A DNA stretch of 64,000 nucleotides from Streptomyces xinghaiensis S187 (GTDB taxonomy: Bacteria; Actinomycetota; Actinomycetes; Streptomycetales; Streptomycetaceae). Positions within the stretch are counted from its first letter, which is position 1, and each line of letters starts with the position of its first letter. The DNA is taken from positions 3,534,001 through 3,598,000 of the forward strand of contig NZ_CP023202.1 in NCBI RefSeq assembly GCF_000220705.2. The letters are read 5' to 3'. The notes below the pieces were generated by a model, which saw only the letters and a list, made by a program, of their open reading frames with translations, was not told the DNA's origin and ran no database searches. The position numbers and the translations under genes were made by a program. This document shows, one piece after another, positions 15,842 to 24,333 of this stretch.

Positions 15842-17032
15842 ATGCACGTAGCCCATCTGTCGCTCGCCGACTTCCGGTCGTACGTCCGGGTCGAGGTCCC
15901 CCTCGACCCGGGCGTCACCGCCTTCGTCGGCCCCAACGGCCAGGGCAAGACCAATCTGGTGGAGGCCGTCGGCTATCTCGCCACGCTCGGCAGCCACCGC
16001 GTCTCCTCCGACGCCCCGCTGGTGCGGATGGGCGCCGAACGGGCGGTGATCCGGGCCGCGGTGGTCGGCGGCGACCGGCAGCAGCTCGTCGAGCTGGAGC
16101 TCAACCCGGGGCGGGCCAACCGGGCCCGGATCAACCGCTCCTCGCAGGTGCGGCCGCGGGACGTCCTCGGTATCACCCGCACCGTGATGTTCGCGCCGGA
16201 GGACCTCGCCCTGGTCAAGGGCGACCCCGGGGAGCGCCGGCGCTTCCTGGACGAGCTGATCACCGCCCGCTCCCCGCGCATGGCGGGGGTGCGGTCGGAC
16301 TACGACCGGGTGCTCAAGCAGCGGAACACGCTGCTCAAGAGCGCCGCGATGGCCCGCCGTCACGGCGGCCGCGGCGCGGATCTCTCCACGCTCGACGTCT
16401 GGGACCAGCATCTGGCCCGGACCGGCGCGGAGTTGCTGGCCCAGCGGCTGGATCTGATCGCCGCGCTGCAGCCGCTCGCCGACAAGGCCTACGAGCAACT
16501 GGCTCCCGGGGGCGGACCGGTCGTGCTGGAGTACCGCGGCTCGGCGGGTGAGCGGCTGGGTGAGGCGGGCAACCGTGAAGAGCTGTACGAGGTACTGCTG
16601 GCGGCGCTCTCGGAGGCCCGCAAACAGGAGATCGAGCGCGGGGTGACGCTGGTCGGGCCGCACCGGGACGACCTGGTGCTCAAGCTCGGCCGGTTCCCGG
16701 CGAAGGGCTACGCGAGCCACGGGGAGTCCTGGTCGTACGCGCTCGCGCTGCGCCTCGCCTCCTACGATCTGCTGCGCGCCGAGAGCCCGGCCGGTCCCGG
16801 TGTTCCGGCGGCTCCGGAGGGTGGCGGCGGGAGGCGGGCCGGCGAGCCGGTGCTCGTCCTGGACGACGTCTTCGCGGAGCTGGACACCCGCCGCCGCGAC
16901 CGGCTCGCGGAGCTGGTGGCCCCGGCGGAGCAGGTGCTCGTCACGGCGGCGGTGCCCGAGGACGTGCCGGGCGTGCTGGCGGGAGCGCGGTACGAGGTGG
17001 CCGGCGGCACGGTCGAGCGGGTGGCGCCATGA
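15842..17032 (+). CDS. recF: DNA replication and repair protein RecF
   Basis: A 396-residue SMC-like ATPase that helps load RecA at gaps on single-stranded DNA. Walker A GPNGQGKTN is at residues 30-38, the ABC signature-like segment appears in the second half, and Walker B LVLDDVFAELD lies near residue 340, followed by the D-loop. The segment PAAPEGGGGRRAGEP just before Walker B is a glycine-rich insertion. The start lies 8 bases after gnd. The stop overlaps the ATG of the next gene. Confidence 0.95.
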   Translation: MHVAHLSLADFRSYVRVEVPLDPGVTAFVGPNGQGKTNLVEAVGYLATLGSHRVSSDAPLVRMGAERAVIRAAVVGGDRQQLVELELNPGRANRARINRSSQVRPRDVLGITRTVMFAPEDLALVKGDPGERRRFLDELITARSPRMAGVRSDYDRVLKQRNTLLKSAAMARRHGGRGADLSTLDVWDQHLARTGAELLAQRLDLIAALQPLADKAYEQLAPGGGPVVLEYRGSAGERLGEAGNREELYEVLLAALSEARKQEIERGVTLVGPHRDDLVLKLGRFPAKGYASHGESWSYALALRLASYDLLRAESPAGPGVPAAPEGGGGRRAGEPVLVLDDVFAELDTRRRDRLAELVAPAEQVLVTAAVPEDVPGVLAGARYEVAGGTVERVAP

Positions 17033-17724
17033 CGGACGGCGGAGCGCGCGGACCGGGCGGACCGGGCGGACCGGTCCGCCGGGACGGCCCCGGAGCGCCG
17101 GGCCCGGCCGCGGCCGGACCGGGAACCGGCGGCTCGGGCTCCGGCGGTCCGGGAAGCGGCGGCGGGCCCGGATCTCCGGGCCCGGTACCGGCGGGGACGC
17201 CGCCGGAGCGCCCCGCGGAGCCGGAGTCATCCGGGGTCGATCTCGCCCGCGTCGCCCTGCGGGCGGCGAAGGAGCAGGCCCGGGCCCGGGGCGCGGCGGC
17301 CCAGCAGAAGAAGCAGGCCCGCCGCGGCGGTCTGCGCTCGGGGGCGCGGGCCGACGGCCGGGACCCGCTGCCGCTGGGCGCGGCGATCGACCGTCTGATC
17401 ACCGACCGCGGCTGGGAGGCCCCGGCGGCGGTGGGCGGCGTGATGGGCCGCTGGCCGCAGATGGTCGGCCCGGATGTGGCGCAGCACTGCGCGCCCGAGC
17501 GGTACGACGAGGAGGCGCGGGTGCTGACGGTGCGCTGCGACTCCACCGCGTGGGCCACCCAACTACGCCTTCTGGCGCCTCAGTTGGTGGCCCGGCTCAA
17601 TGGCGACCTGGGCCGGGGCACGGTCCGGCTGATCAAGGTCCTGGGCCCGGGGGGCGGGCCCAGGCAGGGCTACGGTCCGCTGCGCGCGCCGGGCAGCAGA
17701 GGGCCGGGCGACACCTACGGCTGA
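17029..17724 (+). CDS. DUF721 (DciA-like) protein
   Basis: A 231-residue protein coupled to recF by an ATGA overlap. The first 70 residues are a Gly/Pro-rich low-complexity tail. The C-terminal 120 residues form the DUF721 domain: LGAAIDRLITDRGWEAPAAV, then VGGVMGRWPQMVGPDVAQHC and LTVRCDSTAWATQLRLLAPQ. DUF721 proteins relate to DciA, the ancestral loader of the DnaB helicase, which suits the position between recF and gyrB. That role is inferred from family and context. Confidence 0.85.
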   Translation: MTDGGARGPGGPGGPVRRDGPGAPGPAAAGPGTGGSGSGGPGSGGGPGSPGPVPAGTPPERPAEPESSGVDLARVALRAAKEQARARGAAAQQKKQARRGGLRSGARADGRDPLPLGAAIDRLITDRGWEAPAAVGGVMGRWPQMVGPDVAQHCAPERYDEEARVLTVRCDSTAWATQLRLLAPQLVARLNGDLGRGTVRLIKVLGPGGGPRQGYGPLRAPGSRGPGDTYG

Positions 17725-18124
17725 CGCTTCTCCGAGTCCGGGACGGCGCCCGCGTGACCCTCCGCGGAACCCCTCCCCGACCGCCTCGCGGACGGCCCCG
17801 GAACCGCCGGGAAACCGCCGCCGGGGCGCCGCGGGGGCGCTGTGACGGATGTGCCTCCCGGGGCGTCCCGCTGCGTGGTCGGGGGTTGACAGCCCGAAGC
17901 GCTGAGTGCCCCTGTGGGCCGCTCGGAGCCCGGGCCCGCATATGGGGAGTCGGCGGATGCCGGTTCAGGGCGGCACACAAGGATCCAGGCACCGGCAAAC
18001 CCCCATTCATGTCAGCGCTACCGGTAGACTGGTGGCCATACCGCCGACTTGCGGAACATGTCGAACGACGCAGCCGCTCCTGCACGCCGGGAGATGGCGT
18101 GTGCTGTGCCAGAAAGGGCGCTTC
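17725..18124 (+). promoter_or_regulatory. Long gyrB upstream region
   Basis: A 400-base stretch without a convincing gene. TTGACA at 17886-17891 has no good -10 partner. TAGACT at 18025-18030 could be a -10 element for a gyrB transcript starting near 18037. Streptomyces gyrase promoters are known to respond to supercoiling, and -10 and spacer composition matter for this. No terminator-like hairpin comparable to the others was seen. Confidence 0.4.
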
Positions 18125-20158
18125 GTGGCCGATTCCGGCAACCCCAACGAGACCAACACCGCTCCCCCCACCGCTTCCGGTGACGGCCCGCCGTCCGTGT
18201 ACGAGGCCGCACAGGAGGTCGCGTACGACGCCAGCGCGATCACGGTCCTGGAGGGCCTGGACGCGGTGCGCAAGCGGCCCGGCATGTACATCGGTTCGAC
18301 CGGTGAGCGGGGCCTGCACCACCTTGTGCAGGAGGTCGTCGACAACTCGGTCGACGAGGCTCTGGCCGGGCACGCGGACACCATCGAGGTCACGATCCTC
18401 GCCGACGGCGGGGTGCGGGTGACCGACAACGGCCGCGGCATCCCCGTGGGCATCGTCCCGTCGGAGGGGAAGCCCGCCGTCGAGGTCGTGATGACCGTGC
18501 TGCACGCGGGCGGCAAGTTCGGCGGCGGCGGCTACGCCGTCTCCGGCGGTCTGCACGGTGTCGGCGTCTCGGTGGTCAATGCCCTGTCGACGCGCGTCGC
18601 GGTCGAGGTGCGCACCGAGGGCCACCGCTGGACGCAGGACTACAAGCTCGGGGTGCCGACGGCGCCGCTCGCGAAGAACGAGCCGGTGGAGAACACCGGC
18701 ACCACGGTCACTTTCTGGGCCGACCCGGACATCTTCGAGACCACCGACTACTCCTTCGAGACGCTGGCGCGGCGCTTCCAGGAGATGGCCTTCCTCAACA
18801 AGGGCCTGGCCATCTCGCTGACCGACGAGCGCGCGGACCATGTGGACGAGGAGGGCAAGCCGCTCTCCGTCCGGTACCACTACGAGGGCGGCATCGTCGA
18901 CTTCGTGAAGTACCTCAACTCCCGCAAGGGCGAGCTGGTCCACCCCTCCGTCATCGACATCGAGGCGGAGGACAAGGAGCGGCTGCTCTCGGTGGAGATC
19001 GCGATGCAGTGGAACGCCCAGTACACCGAGGGCGTCTACAGCTTCGCGAACACCATCCACACCCACGAGGGCGGTACGCACGAGGAGGGCTTCCGGGCCG
19101 CGCTGACGGGGCTGATCAACCGCTACGCGCGCGAGAAGAAGCTGCTGCGGGAGAAGGACGACAACCTCACGGGCGAGGACATCCGCGAGGGCCTGACGGC
19201 GATCATCTCGGTCAAGCTGGGCGAGCCGCAGTTCGAGGGCCAGACGAAGACCAAGCTGGGCAACACCGAGGCGAAGACCTTCGTCCAGAAGATCGTCCAC
19301 GAGCACTTCATGGACTGGCTGGACCGCAATCCCAACGAGGCCGCGGACATCATCCGCAAGGGTATCCAGGCCGCCACGGCCCGGGTCGCGGCTCGCAAGG
19401 CGCGCGATCTGACCCGCCGCAAGGGCCTGCTGGAGAGCGCGTCGCTGCCGGGCAAACTGAGCGACTGCCAGTCCAACGACCCCACCAAGTGCGAGATCTT
19501 CATCGTCGAGGGCGACTCCGCCGGCGGCTCGGCCAAGTCCGGCCGGAACCCGGAGTACCAGGCGATCCTCCCGATCCGCGGCAAGATCCTCAACGTCGAG
19601 AAGGCGCGGATCGACAAGATCCTCCAGAACCAGGAGGTGCAGGCGCTGATCTCGGCCTTCGGCACCGGGGTGCACGAGGACTTCGACATCTCCAAGCTCC
19701 GCTATCACAAGATCATTCTGATGGCGGACGCCGATGTCGACGGCCAGCACATCAACACCCTGCTGCTGACATTCCTCTTCCGCTTCATGCGCCCGCTGGT
19801 CGAGGCCGGTCACGTCTATCTCTCCCGCCCGCCGCTCTACAAGATCAAGTGGGGCCGCGACGACTTCGAGTACGCCTACTCGGACCGCGAGCGGGACGCG
19901 CTGATCACCCTCGGCCGGGAGAGCGGCAAGCGGATCAGGGACGACTCGGTCCAGCGCTTCAAGGGTCTGGGCGAGATGAACGCCGAGGAGCTCCGCATCA
20001 CGACCATGGACACCGACCACCGGGTGCTGGGCCAGGTCACCCTGGACGACGCGGCCCAGGCGGACGACCTGTTCTCGGTGCTCATGGGCGAGGACGTCGA
20101 GGCGCGGCGCTCCTTCATCCAGCGCAATGCCAAGGACGTCAGATTCCTGGACATCTGA
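18125..20158 (+). CDS. gyrB: DNA gyrase subunit B
   Basis: The 677-residue ATPase subunit of DNA gyrase. The GHKL ATPase motifs include EVVDNSVDEALAGHA, DNGRGIPVGI and GGLHGVGVSVVNALS. The TOPRIM domain carries VEGDSAGGSAKSGRN and the metal-binding MADADVDGQHI, and the C-terminal segment ends RNAKDVRFLDI. The N-terminal 30 residues are variable. GTG at 18125 is used here; GTG at 18101, giving LCQKGRFVADSG, also has a plausible ribosome site (GGGAGA) and cannot be excluded. gyrA follows after 95 bases. Confidence 0.96.
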   Translation: MADSGNPNETNTAPPTASGDGPPSVYEAAQEVAYDASAITVLEGLDAVRKRPGMYIGSTGERGLHHLVQEVVDNSVDEALAGHADTIEVTILADGGVRVTDNGRGIPVGIVPSEGKPAVEVVMTVLHAGGKFGGGGYAVSGGLHGVGVSVVNALSTRVAVEVRTEGHRWTQDYKLGVPTAPLAKNEPVENTGTTVTFWADPDIFETTDYSFETLARRFQEMAFLNKGLAISLTDERADHVDEEGKPLSVRYHYEGGIVDFVKYLNSRKGELVHPSVIDIEAEDKERLLSVEIAMQWNAQYTEGVYSFANTIHTHEGGTHEEGFRAALTGLINRYAREKKLLREKDDNLTGEDIREGLTAIISVKLGEPQFEGQTKTKLGNTEAKTFVQKIVHEHFMDWLDRNPNEAADIIRKGIQAATARVAARKARDLTRRKGLLESASLPGKLSDCQSNDPTKCEIFIVEGDSAGGSAKSGRNPEYQAILPIRGKILNVEKARIDKILQNQEVQALISAFGTGVHEDFDISKLRYHKIILMADADVDGQHINTLLLTFLFRFMRPLVEAGHVYLSRPPLYKIKWGRDDFEYAYSDRERDALITLGRESGKRIRDDSVQRFKGLGEMNAEELRITTMDTDHRVLGQVTLDDAAQADDLFSVLMGEDVEARRSFIQRNAKDVRFLDI

Positions 20159-20253
20159 CGCGTCCCGGCATCCGCTTCTGGACTCCGGCGCGGCGCCGGC
20201 CCCGATCCGGGCCGGTGCCCCGTGCCGTACCTCGAAAGGACTTCTGAACTGTC

Positions 20254-22893
20254 ATGGCCGACGTGACCCCGCCTCCCTCCGAAGGCGGCCCCGCCGTCCC
20301 CGTTCCCGTCAGCCCCGAGGGCGAGCCCGTCGCCATCGAGGGCGTGGGCATGCGGGTCGAGCCGGTGGGCCTCGAAACGGAGATGCAGCGCAGCTATCTC
20401 GACTACGCGATGTCCGTCATCGTGTCGCGTGCGCTGCCCGACATCCGCGACGGACTCAAGCCGGTGCACCGCCGGGTGCTGTACGCCATGTACGACGGCG
20501 GCTACCGCCCGGAGAAGGGCTTCTACAAGTGCGCCCGCGTCGTCGGCGACGTCATGGGCACGTACCACCCGCACGGCGACTCCTCGATCTACGACGCGCT
20601 GGTCCGCCTGGCGCAGCACTGGTCGATGCGGCTGCCGCTCGTCGACAGCAACGGCAACTTCGGCTCCCCGGGCAACGACCCGGCCGCGGCCATGCGGTAC
20701 ACCGAGTGCAAGATGACGCCGCTGTCGATGGAGATGCTCCGGGACATCGACGAGGAGACCGTCGACTTCCAGGACAACTACGACGGCCGCAACCAGGAGC
20801 CGACGGTCCTGCCGTCCCGCTTCCCGAATCTGCTGATCAACGGCTCGGCCGGGATCGCGGTCGGCATGGCCACGAACATCCCGCCGCACAACCTCCGCGA
20901 GGTGGCGGCGGGCGCGCAGTGGGCGCTGGAGAACCCGGAGGCATCCCGCGAGGAGCTGCTGGACGCGCTGATCCAGCGCATCAAGGGCCCGGACTTCCCG
21001 ACCGGCGCGCTCGTCGTGGGCCGGAAGGGCATCGAGGAGGCGTACCGCACGGGCAGAGGCTCGATCACCATGCGGGCCGTGGTGGAGGTCGAGGAGATCC
21101 AGGGCCGCCAGTGCCTGGTGGTCACCGAACTGCCCTACCAGGTCAACCCGGACAACCTCGCGCAGAAGATCGCCGACCTGGTGAAGGACGGCAAGGTCGG
21201 CGGGATCGCCGACGTCCGCGACGAGACCTCCTCGCGCACCGGCCAGCGGCTCGTCATCGTGCTCAAGCGGGACGCGGTCGCCAAGGTCGTGCTGAACAAC
21301 CTCTACAAGCACACCGATCTGCAGACCAACTTCGGTGCCAACATGCTGGCCCTGGTGGACGGCGTGCCGCGCACGCTCTCCCTGGACGCCTTCATCAAGC
21401 ACTGGGTGGACCACCAGATCGAGGTCATCGTCCGGCGGACGCGGTTCCGGCTGCGGAAGGCCGAGGAGCGGGCGCACATCCTGCGCGGCCTGCTCAAGGC
21501 GCTCGACGCGATCGACGAGGTCATCGCGCTGATCCGGCGCAGCGACACCGTCGACACGGCCCGCGGCGGCCTGATGGGTCTGCTGGAGATCGACGAGATC
21601 CAGGCGAACGCGATCCTGGAGATGCAGCTCCGCCGGCTGGCGGCCCTGGAGCGGCAGAAGATCACCTCGGAGCACGACGACCTCCAGGCCAAGATCACCG
21701 ACTACAACGAGATCCTGGCCTCCCCCTCGCGGCAGCGGCACATCGTCAGCGAGGAACTGGCCGCGCTGGTCGAGCGGTTCGGCGACGACCGGCGCAGCAA
21801 GCTGGTGCCCTTCGAGGGCGACATGTCCATCGAGGACCTGATCGCCGAGGAGGACATCGTCGTCACCATCACGGGCGGCGGTTACGTCAAGCGCACCAAG
21901 ACGGTGGACTACCGCTCCCAGAAGCGCGGCGGCAAGGGCGTCCGGGGCACCAAGCTGAAGCAGGACGACATCGTCGACCACTTCTTCGTCTCGACCACCC
22001 ACCACTGGCTGCTGTTCTTCACGGACAAGGGCCGGGTCTACCGGATCAAGGCGTACGAGCTGCCGGACGCGGGCCGGGACGCGCGCGGCCAGCACGTCGC
22101 GAATCTGCTGGCCTTCCAGCCGGACGAGAAGATCGCCCGGATCCTGGCCATCCGTGACTACGACGCGATGCCGTACCTGGTGCTCGCCACCAAGTCCGGC
22201 CTGGTGAAGAAGACCCCGCTCAAGGACTACGACTCGCCGCGCTCGGGCGGCGTCATCGCGATCAACCTCCGGGAGACGGAGGACGGCCGCGAGGACGAAC
22301 TGATCGGCGCGGAGCTGGTGTCGGCCGACGATGACCTGCTGCTGATCAGCAGGAAGGCCCAGTCGATCCGGTTCACCGCCTCGGACGAGACGCTGCGCCC
22401 GATGGGGCGGGCCACGTCGGGCGTGAAGGGCATGAGCTTCCGCGAGGGCGACGAACTCCTCTCGATGAATGTCGTCCGGCCGGGTACTTTCGTCTTCACC
22501 GCCACCGACGGCGGTTACGCGAAGCGGACGAACGTCGACGAGTACCGCGTCCAGGGCCGCGGCGGCCTCGGTATCAAGGCCGCCAAGATCGTGGAGGACC
22601 GCGGTTCGCTGGTGGGCGCTCTGGTGGTCGAGGAGAGCGATGAGATCCTCGCCATCACGCTGAGCGGCGGTGTGATCCGGACACGGGTCAACGAGGTCAG
22701 GGAGACGGGCCGTGACACCATGGGCGTCCAACTGATCAACCTGGGCAAGCGCGATGCCGTGGTCGGTATCGCCCGGAACGCCGAGGCCGGACGTGCGGCT
22801 GAAGAGGTCGAGGAAATCGCCGACGCAGCCATCGCGGCCGAGCCCGAGGCGGCCGGGGACGAGGAGTCCTCGGCCGGAAGCCAAGAGGAGTAA
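20254..22893 (+). CDS. gyrA: DNA gyrase subunit A
   Basis: The 879-residue breakage-reunion subunit of gyrase. The catalytic tyrosine is Tyr149 (AAMRYTECKM). The quinolone-resistance region reads HPHGDSSIYDALVRL, with Ser110 and Asp114 at the positions equivalent to E. coli Ser83 and Asp87, so it has the sensitive-type residues. The C-terminal beta-pinwheel includes the GyrA box QKRGGKG near residue 560, followed by an acidic tail. The ATG has GAAAGGA about 15 bases upstream. The next gene starts 3 bases after the stop. Confidence 0.97.
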   Translation: MADVTPPPSEGGPAVPVPVSPEGEPVAIEGVGMRVEPVGLETEMQRSYLDYAMSVIVSRALPDIRDGLKPVHRRVLYAMYDGGYRPEKGFYKCARVVGDVMGTYHPHGDSSIYDALVRLAQHWSMRLPLVDSNGNFGSPGNDPAAAMRYTECKMTPLSMEMLRDIDEETVDFQDNYDGRNQEPTVLPSRFPNLLINGSAGIAVGMATNIPPHNLREVAAGAQWALENPEASREELLDALIQRIKGPDFPTGALVVGRKGIEEAYRTGRGSITMRAVVEVEEIQGRQCLVVTELPYQVNPDNLAQKIADLVKDGKVGGIADVRDETSSRTGQRLVIVLKRDAVAKVVLNNLYKHTDLQTNFGANMLALVDGVPRTLSLDAFIKHWVDHQIEVIVRRTRFRLRKAEERAHILRGLLKALDAIDEVIALIRRSDTVDTARGGLMGLLEIDEIQANAILEMQLRRLAALERQKITSEHDDLQAKITDYNEILASPSRQRHIVSEELAALVERFGDDRRSKLVPFEGDMSIEDLIAEEDIVVTITGGGYVKRTKTVDYRSQKRGGKGVRGTKLKQDDIVDHFFVSTTHHWLLFFTDKGRVYRIKAYELPDAGRDARGQHVANLLAFQPDEKIARILAIRDYDAMPYLVLATKSGLVKKTPLKDYDSPRSGGVIAINLRETEDGREDELIGAELVSADDDLLLISRKAQSIRFTASDETLRPMGRATSGVKGMSFREGDELLSMNVVRPGTFVFTATDGGYAKRTNVDEYRVQGRGGLGIKAAKIVEDRGSLVGALVVEESDEILAITLSGGVIRTRVNEVRETGRDTMGVQLINLGKRDAVVGIARNAEAGRAAEEVEEIADAAIAAEPEAAGDEESSAGSQEE

Positions 22894-22896
22894 GCC

Positions 22897-23610
22897 GTGA
22901 GTGGAGCCACGGGCACCGGCGCGGGTGGTGCGGAGGCCGAGGGGCGACACGTACCCCCCGGGGCCACCGGAACGGGCGGTGCCCGCGGCCCCGCCGCGGC
23001 CGGCGGCCCACCGCACGCCGCCCCGTATCCGGCAGGCACACACCATGGGGGGACCGCCGCTGTGACGGACACGCGCCAGCCCTATCCGCAGCAGCCGGCG
23101 GAGCCGTACCACCCGCCGCAGGCCTACGCGTCACCCGCCGAGGCGGGGCAGCCGCCCGTCGCGGTCCCGGCCCAGGCGCCGGGGCAGCCGGTGCGCAGAC
23201 CGCGCACCGGCGCGGGGGCCCGTACGGTCCCGCGGACGCGCAAGGCGCGGCTGCGGGTCGCCAAGGCGGACCCGTGGTCGGTGATGAAGGTCGGCTTCCT
23301 GCTGTCCATCGCGCTGGGCATCTGCACCGTCATCGCCGTGGCGGTGCTGTGGATGGTGCTGGACGCCATGGGGGTGTTCAGCACGGTCGGCACGACGATC
23401 GGGCAGGCGACGCAGTCCGGCGAGGGCGGCGGTGGCGGTTTCGACCTGGAGTCGTTCCTGTCGCTGCCGCGGGTACTGATGTTCACCTCGGTCATCGCGG
23501 TGATCGATGTGGTGCTGGCGACGGCTCTGGCCACGCTGGGCGCCTTCGTCTACAACCTCTCCGCCGGCTTCGTCGGTGGTGTCGAGCTGACGCTCGCCGA
23601 GGACGAGTAG
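22897..23610 (+). CDS. DUF3566 membrane protein
   Basis: A 237-residue protein starting with GTG 3 bases after gyrA and probably in the same transcript. The N-terminal 115 residues are Gly/Pro/Ala-rich and disordered. A basic patch RTRKARLRVAKADPWSVMKVGF leads into two membrane segments (about residues 127-152 and 187-222) separated by a Gly-rich loop. This is the DUF3566 family, found next to gyrA across actinobacteria (the Rv0007 type). Function is unknown; a role in the cell envelope or division is suggested only by genomic context. Confidence 0.85.
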   Translation: MSGATGTGAGGAEAEGRHVPPGATGTGGARGPAAAGGPPHAAPYPAGTHHGGTAAVTDTRQPYPQQPAEPYHPPQAYASPAEAGQPPVAVPAQAPGQPVRRPRTGAGARTVPRTRKARLRVAKADPWSVMKVGFLLSIALGICTVIAVAVLWMVLDAMGVFSTVGTTIGQATQSGEGGGGGFDLESFLSLPRVLMFTSVIAVIDVVLATALATLGAFVYNLSAGFVGGVELTLAEDE

Positions 23611-23649
23611 CGGCCGGGCGGGGGCGCCTCACCACCTGCGGAACCGATT

Positions 23650-23678
23650 TTGGGACCGGGCCCGGTGTGCGCTAATCT
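23650..23678 (+). promoter_or_regulatory. Putative tRNA-Ile promoter
   Basis: TTGGGA (23650-23655), a 17-base spacer and TAATCT (23673-23678), 15 bases before the tRNA. The same GCTAATCTTC string precedes tRNA-Leu at 44072-44081. Confidence 0.6.
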
Positions 23679-23693
23679 TCAGGGGCAGCGCGC

Positions 23694-23767
23694 GGGGCTA
23701 TAGCTCAGACGGTTAGAGCGCTTCCCTGATAAGGAAGAGGCCACAGGTTCAAGTCCTGTTAGCCCCA
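23694..23767 (+). tRNA. tRNA-Ile (GAT)
   Basis: A 74-base cloverleaf: acceptor GGGGCTA paired with TAGCCCC, D arm GCTC/GAGC, anticodon stem CTTCC/GGAAG with anticodon GAT at 23728-23730, T arm ACAGG/CCTGT with TTCAAGT loop, and discriminator A. CCA is not encoded. Confidence 0.97.
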
Positions 23768-23776
23768 CTCCTGTGC

Positions 23777-23807
23777 ATCGGCCCGGACGGATCCCGTCCG
23801 GGCCGAT
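23777..23807 (+). terminator. Hairpin terminator after tRNA-Ile
   Basis: A perfect 14-bp stem, ATCGGCCCGGACGG (23777-23790) with 23794-23807 and a 3-base loop, 9 bases after the tRNA. Confidence 0.9.
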
Positions 23808-23922
23808 CTCGTCTGTCCCGGCGGCCGGTTGGCGCTCCCGCCGGAGGTCACCGAAGGGTATCGGCCGGTGTGTATAGTCGGGCGGCAGAGGTCCCCTACG
23901 TCAAGAAGGACGAGGTAGCGCG

Positions 23923-24063
23923 GTGAAGAAGCTGCTCCTGGTCGCACTGGCCGCCATCGGCGGGCTCCTCGTGTACCGCCAGATCCAGGCGGACCGCGCC
24001 GAGCAGGATCTGTGGACGGAGGCGACCGACTCCGTGCCCGCAGGTTCGGGTTCCGGTGTGTGA
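23923..24063 (+). CDS. DLW-39 family small protein
   Basis: A 46-residue ORF starting with GTG after a good ribosome site (AAGGACGAGG). The N-terminus MKKLLLVALAAIGGLLVYRQIQ is hydrophobic and resembles a signal anchor. A polar tail contains the conserved tripeptide DLW (residues 29-31, in AEQDLWTEATD) that names this Streptomyces family. Function is unknown. It lies between tRNA-Ile and a terminator, apparently as a single-gene unit. Confidence 0.85.
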   Translation: MKKLLLVALAAIGGLLVYRQIQADRAEQDLWTEATDSVPAGSGSGV

Positions 24064-24084
24064 GAACGACGCCAAGCCTGTACG

Positions 24085-24113
24085 AGCCCCGGCCGCCGTG
24101 AGCGGCCGGGGCT
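24085..24113 (+). terminator. Hairpin terminator after the DLW-39 gene
   Basis: A perfect 12-bp stem, AGCCCCGGCCGC (24085-24096) with 24102-24113 and a 5-base loop. Confidence 0.88.
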
Positions 24114-24143
24114 TCGTGCTGTCCGGCCGTTCAGGGCGGCCCC

Positions 24144-24172
24144 TTGCTGTTGCTCCAGCGAATAAATATGGT
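24144..24172 (+). promoter_or_regulatory. AT-rich island with a possible promoter
   Basis: TTGCTG (24144-24149), 17 bases and TATGGT (24167-24172) sit in an A/T-rich patch (24161-24184) that contrasts sharply with its GC-rich surroundings. It is probably the promoter of the secreted-protein gene at 24334. Confidence 0.4.
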
Positions 24173-24333
24173 GCAAAAGCAAAGAGTCCTGGCCGGTCCG
24201 GGCGGGGGCACGGGGCGCGGCGGGCGGATCCCGGCCGTGCCGCGCGGCGGTGCCCCGCACCGCCGTACGCTGCGTGCTCGTACGTCCGGGGCCCGGCGGG
24301 GACGGCCGGGGGACGACGGAGGGCGGTCGTGCG

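Noticed and set aside
17040..17180. GGACCGGGCGG-like short repeats in the DUF721 gene
   Set aside because: These are Gly/Pro-rich coding low complexity, not an independent repeat element.
17886..17891. TTGACA as a gyrB -35 element
   Set aside because: No acceptable -10 sequence at 16-19 bases downstream, and it is over 230 bases from gyrB.
19876..23112. 1078-codon minus-strand ORF opposite gyrA
   Set aside because: It is the reverse-complement shadow of gyrA and lacks any recognisable domain.
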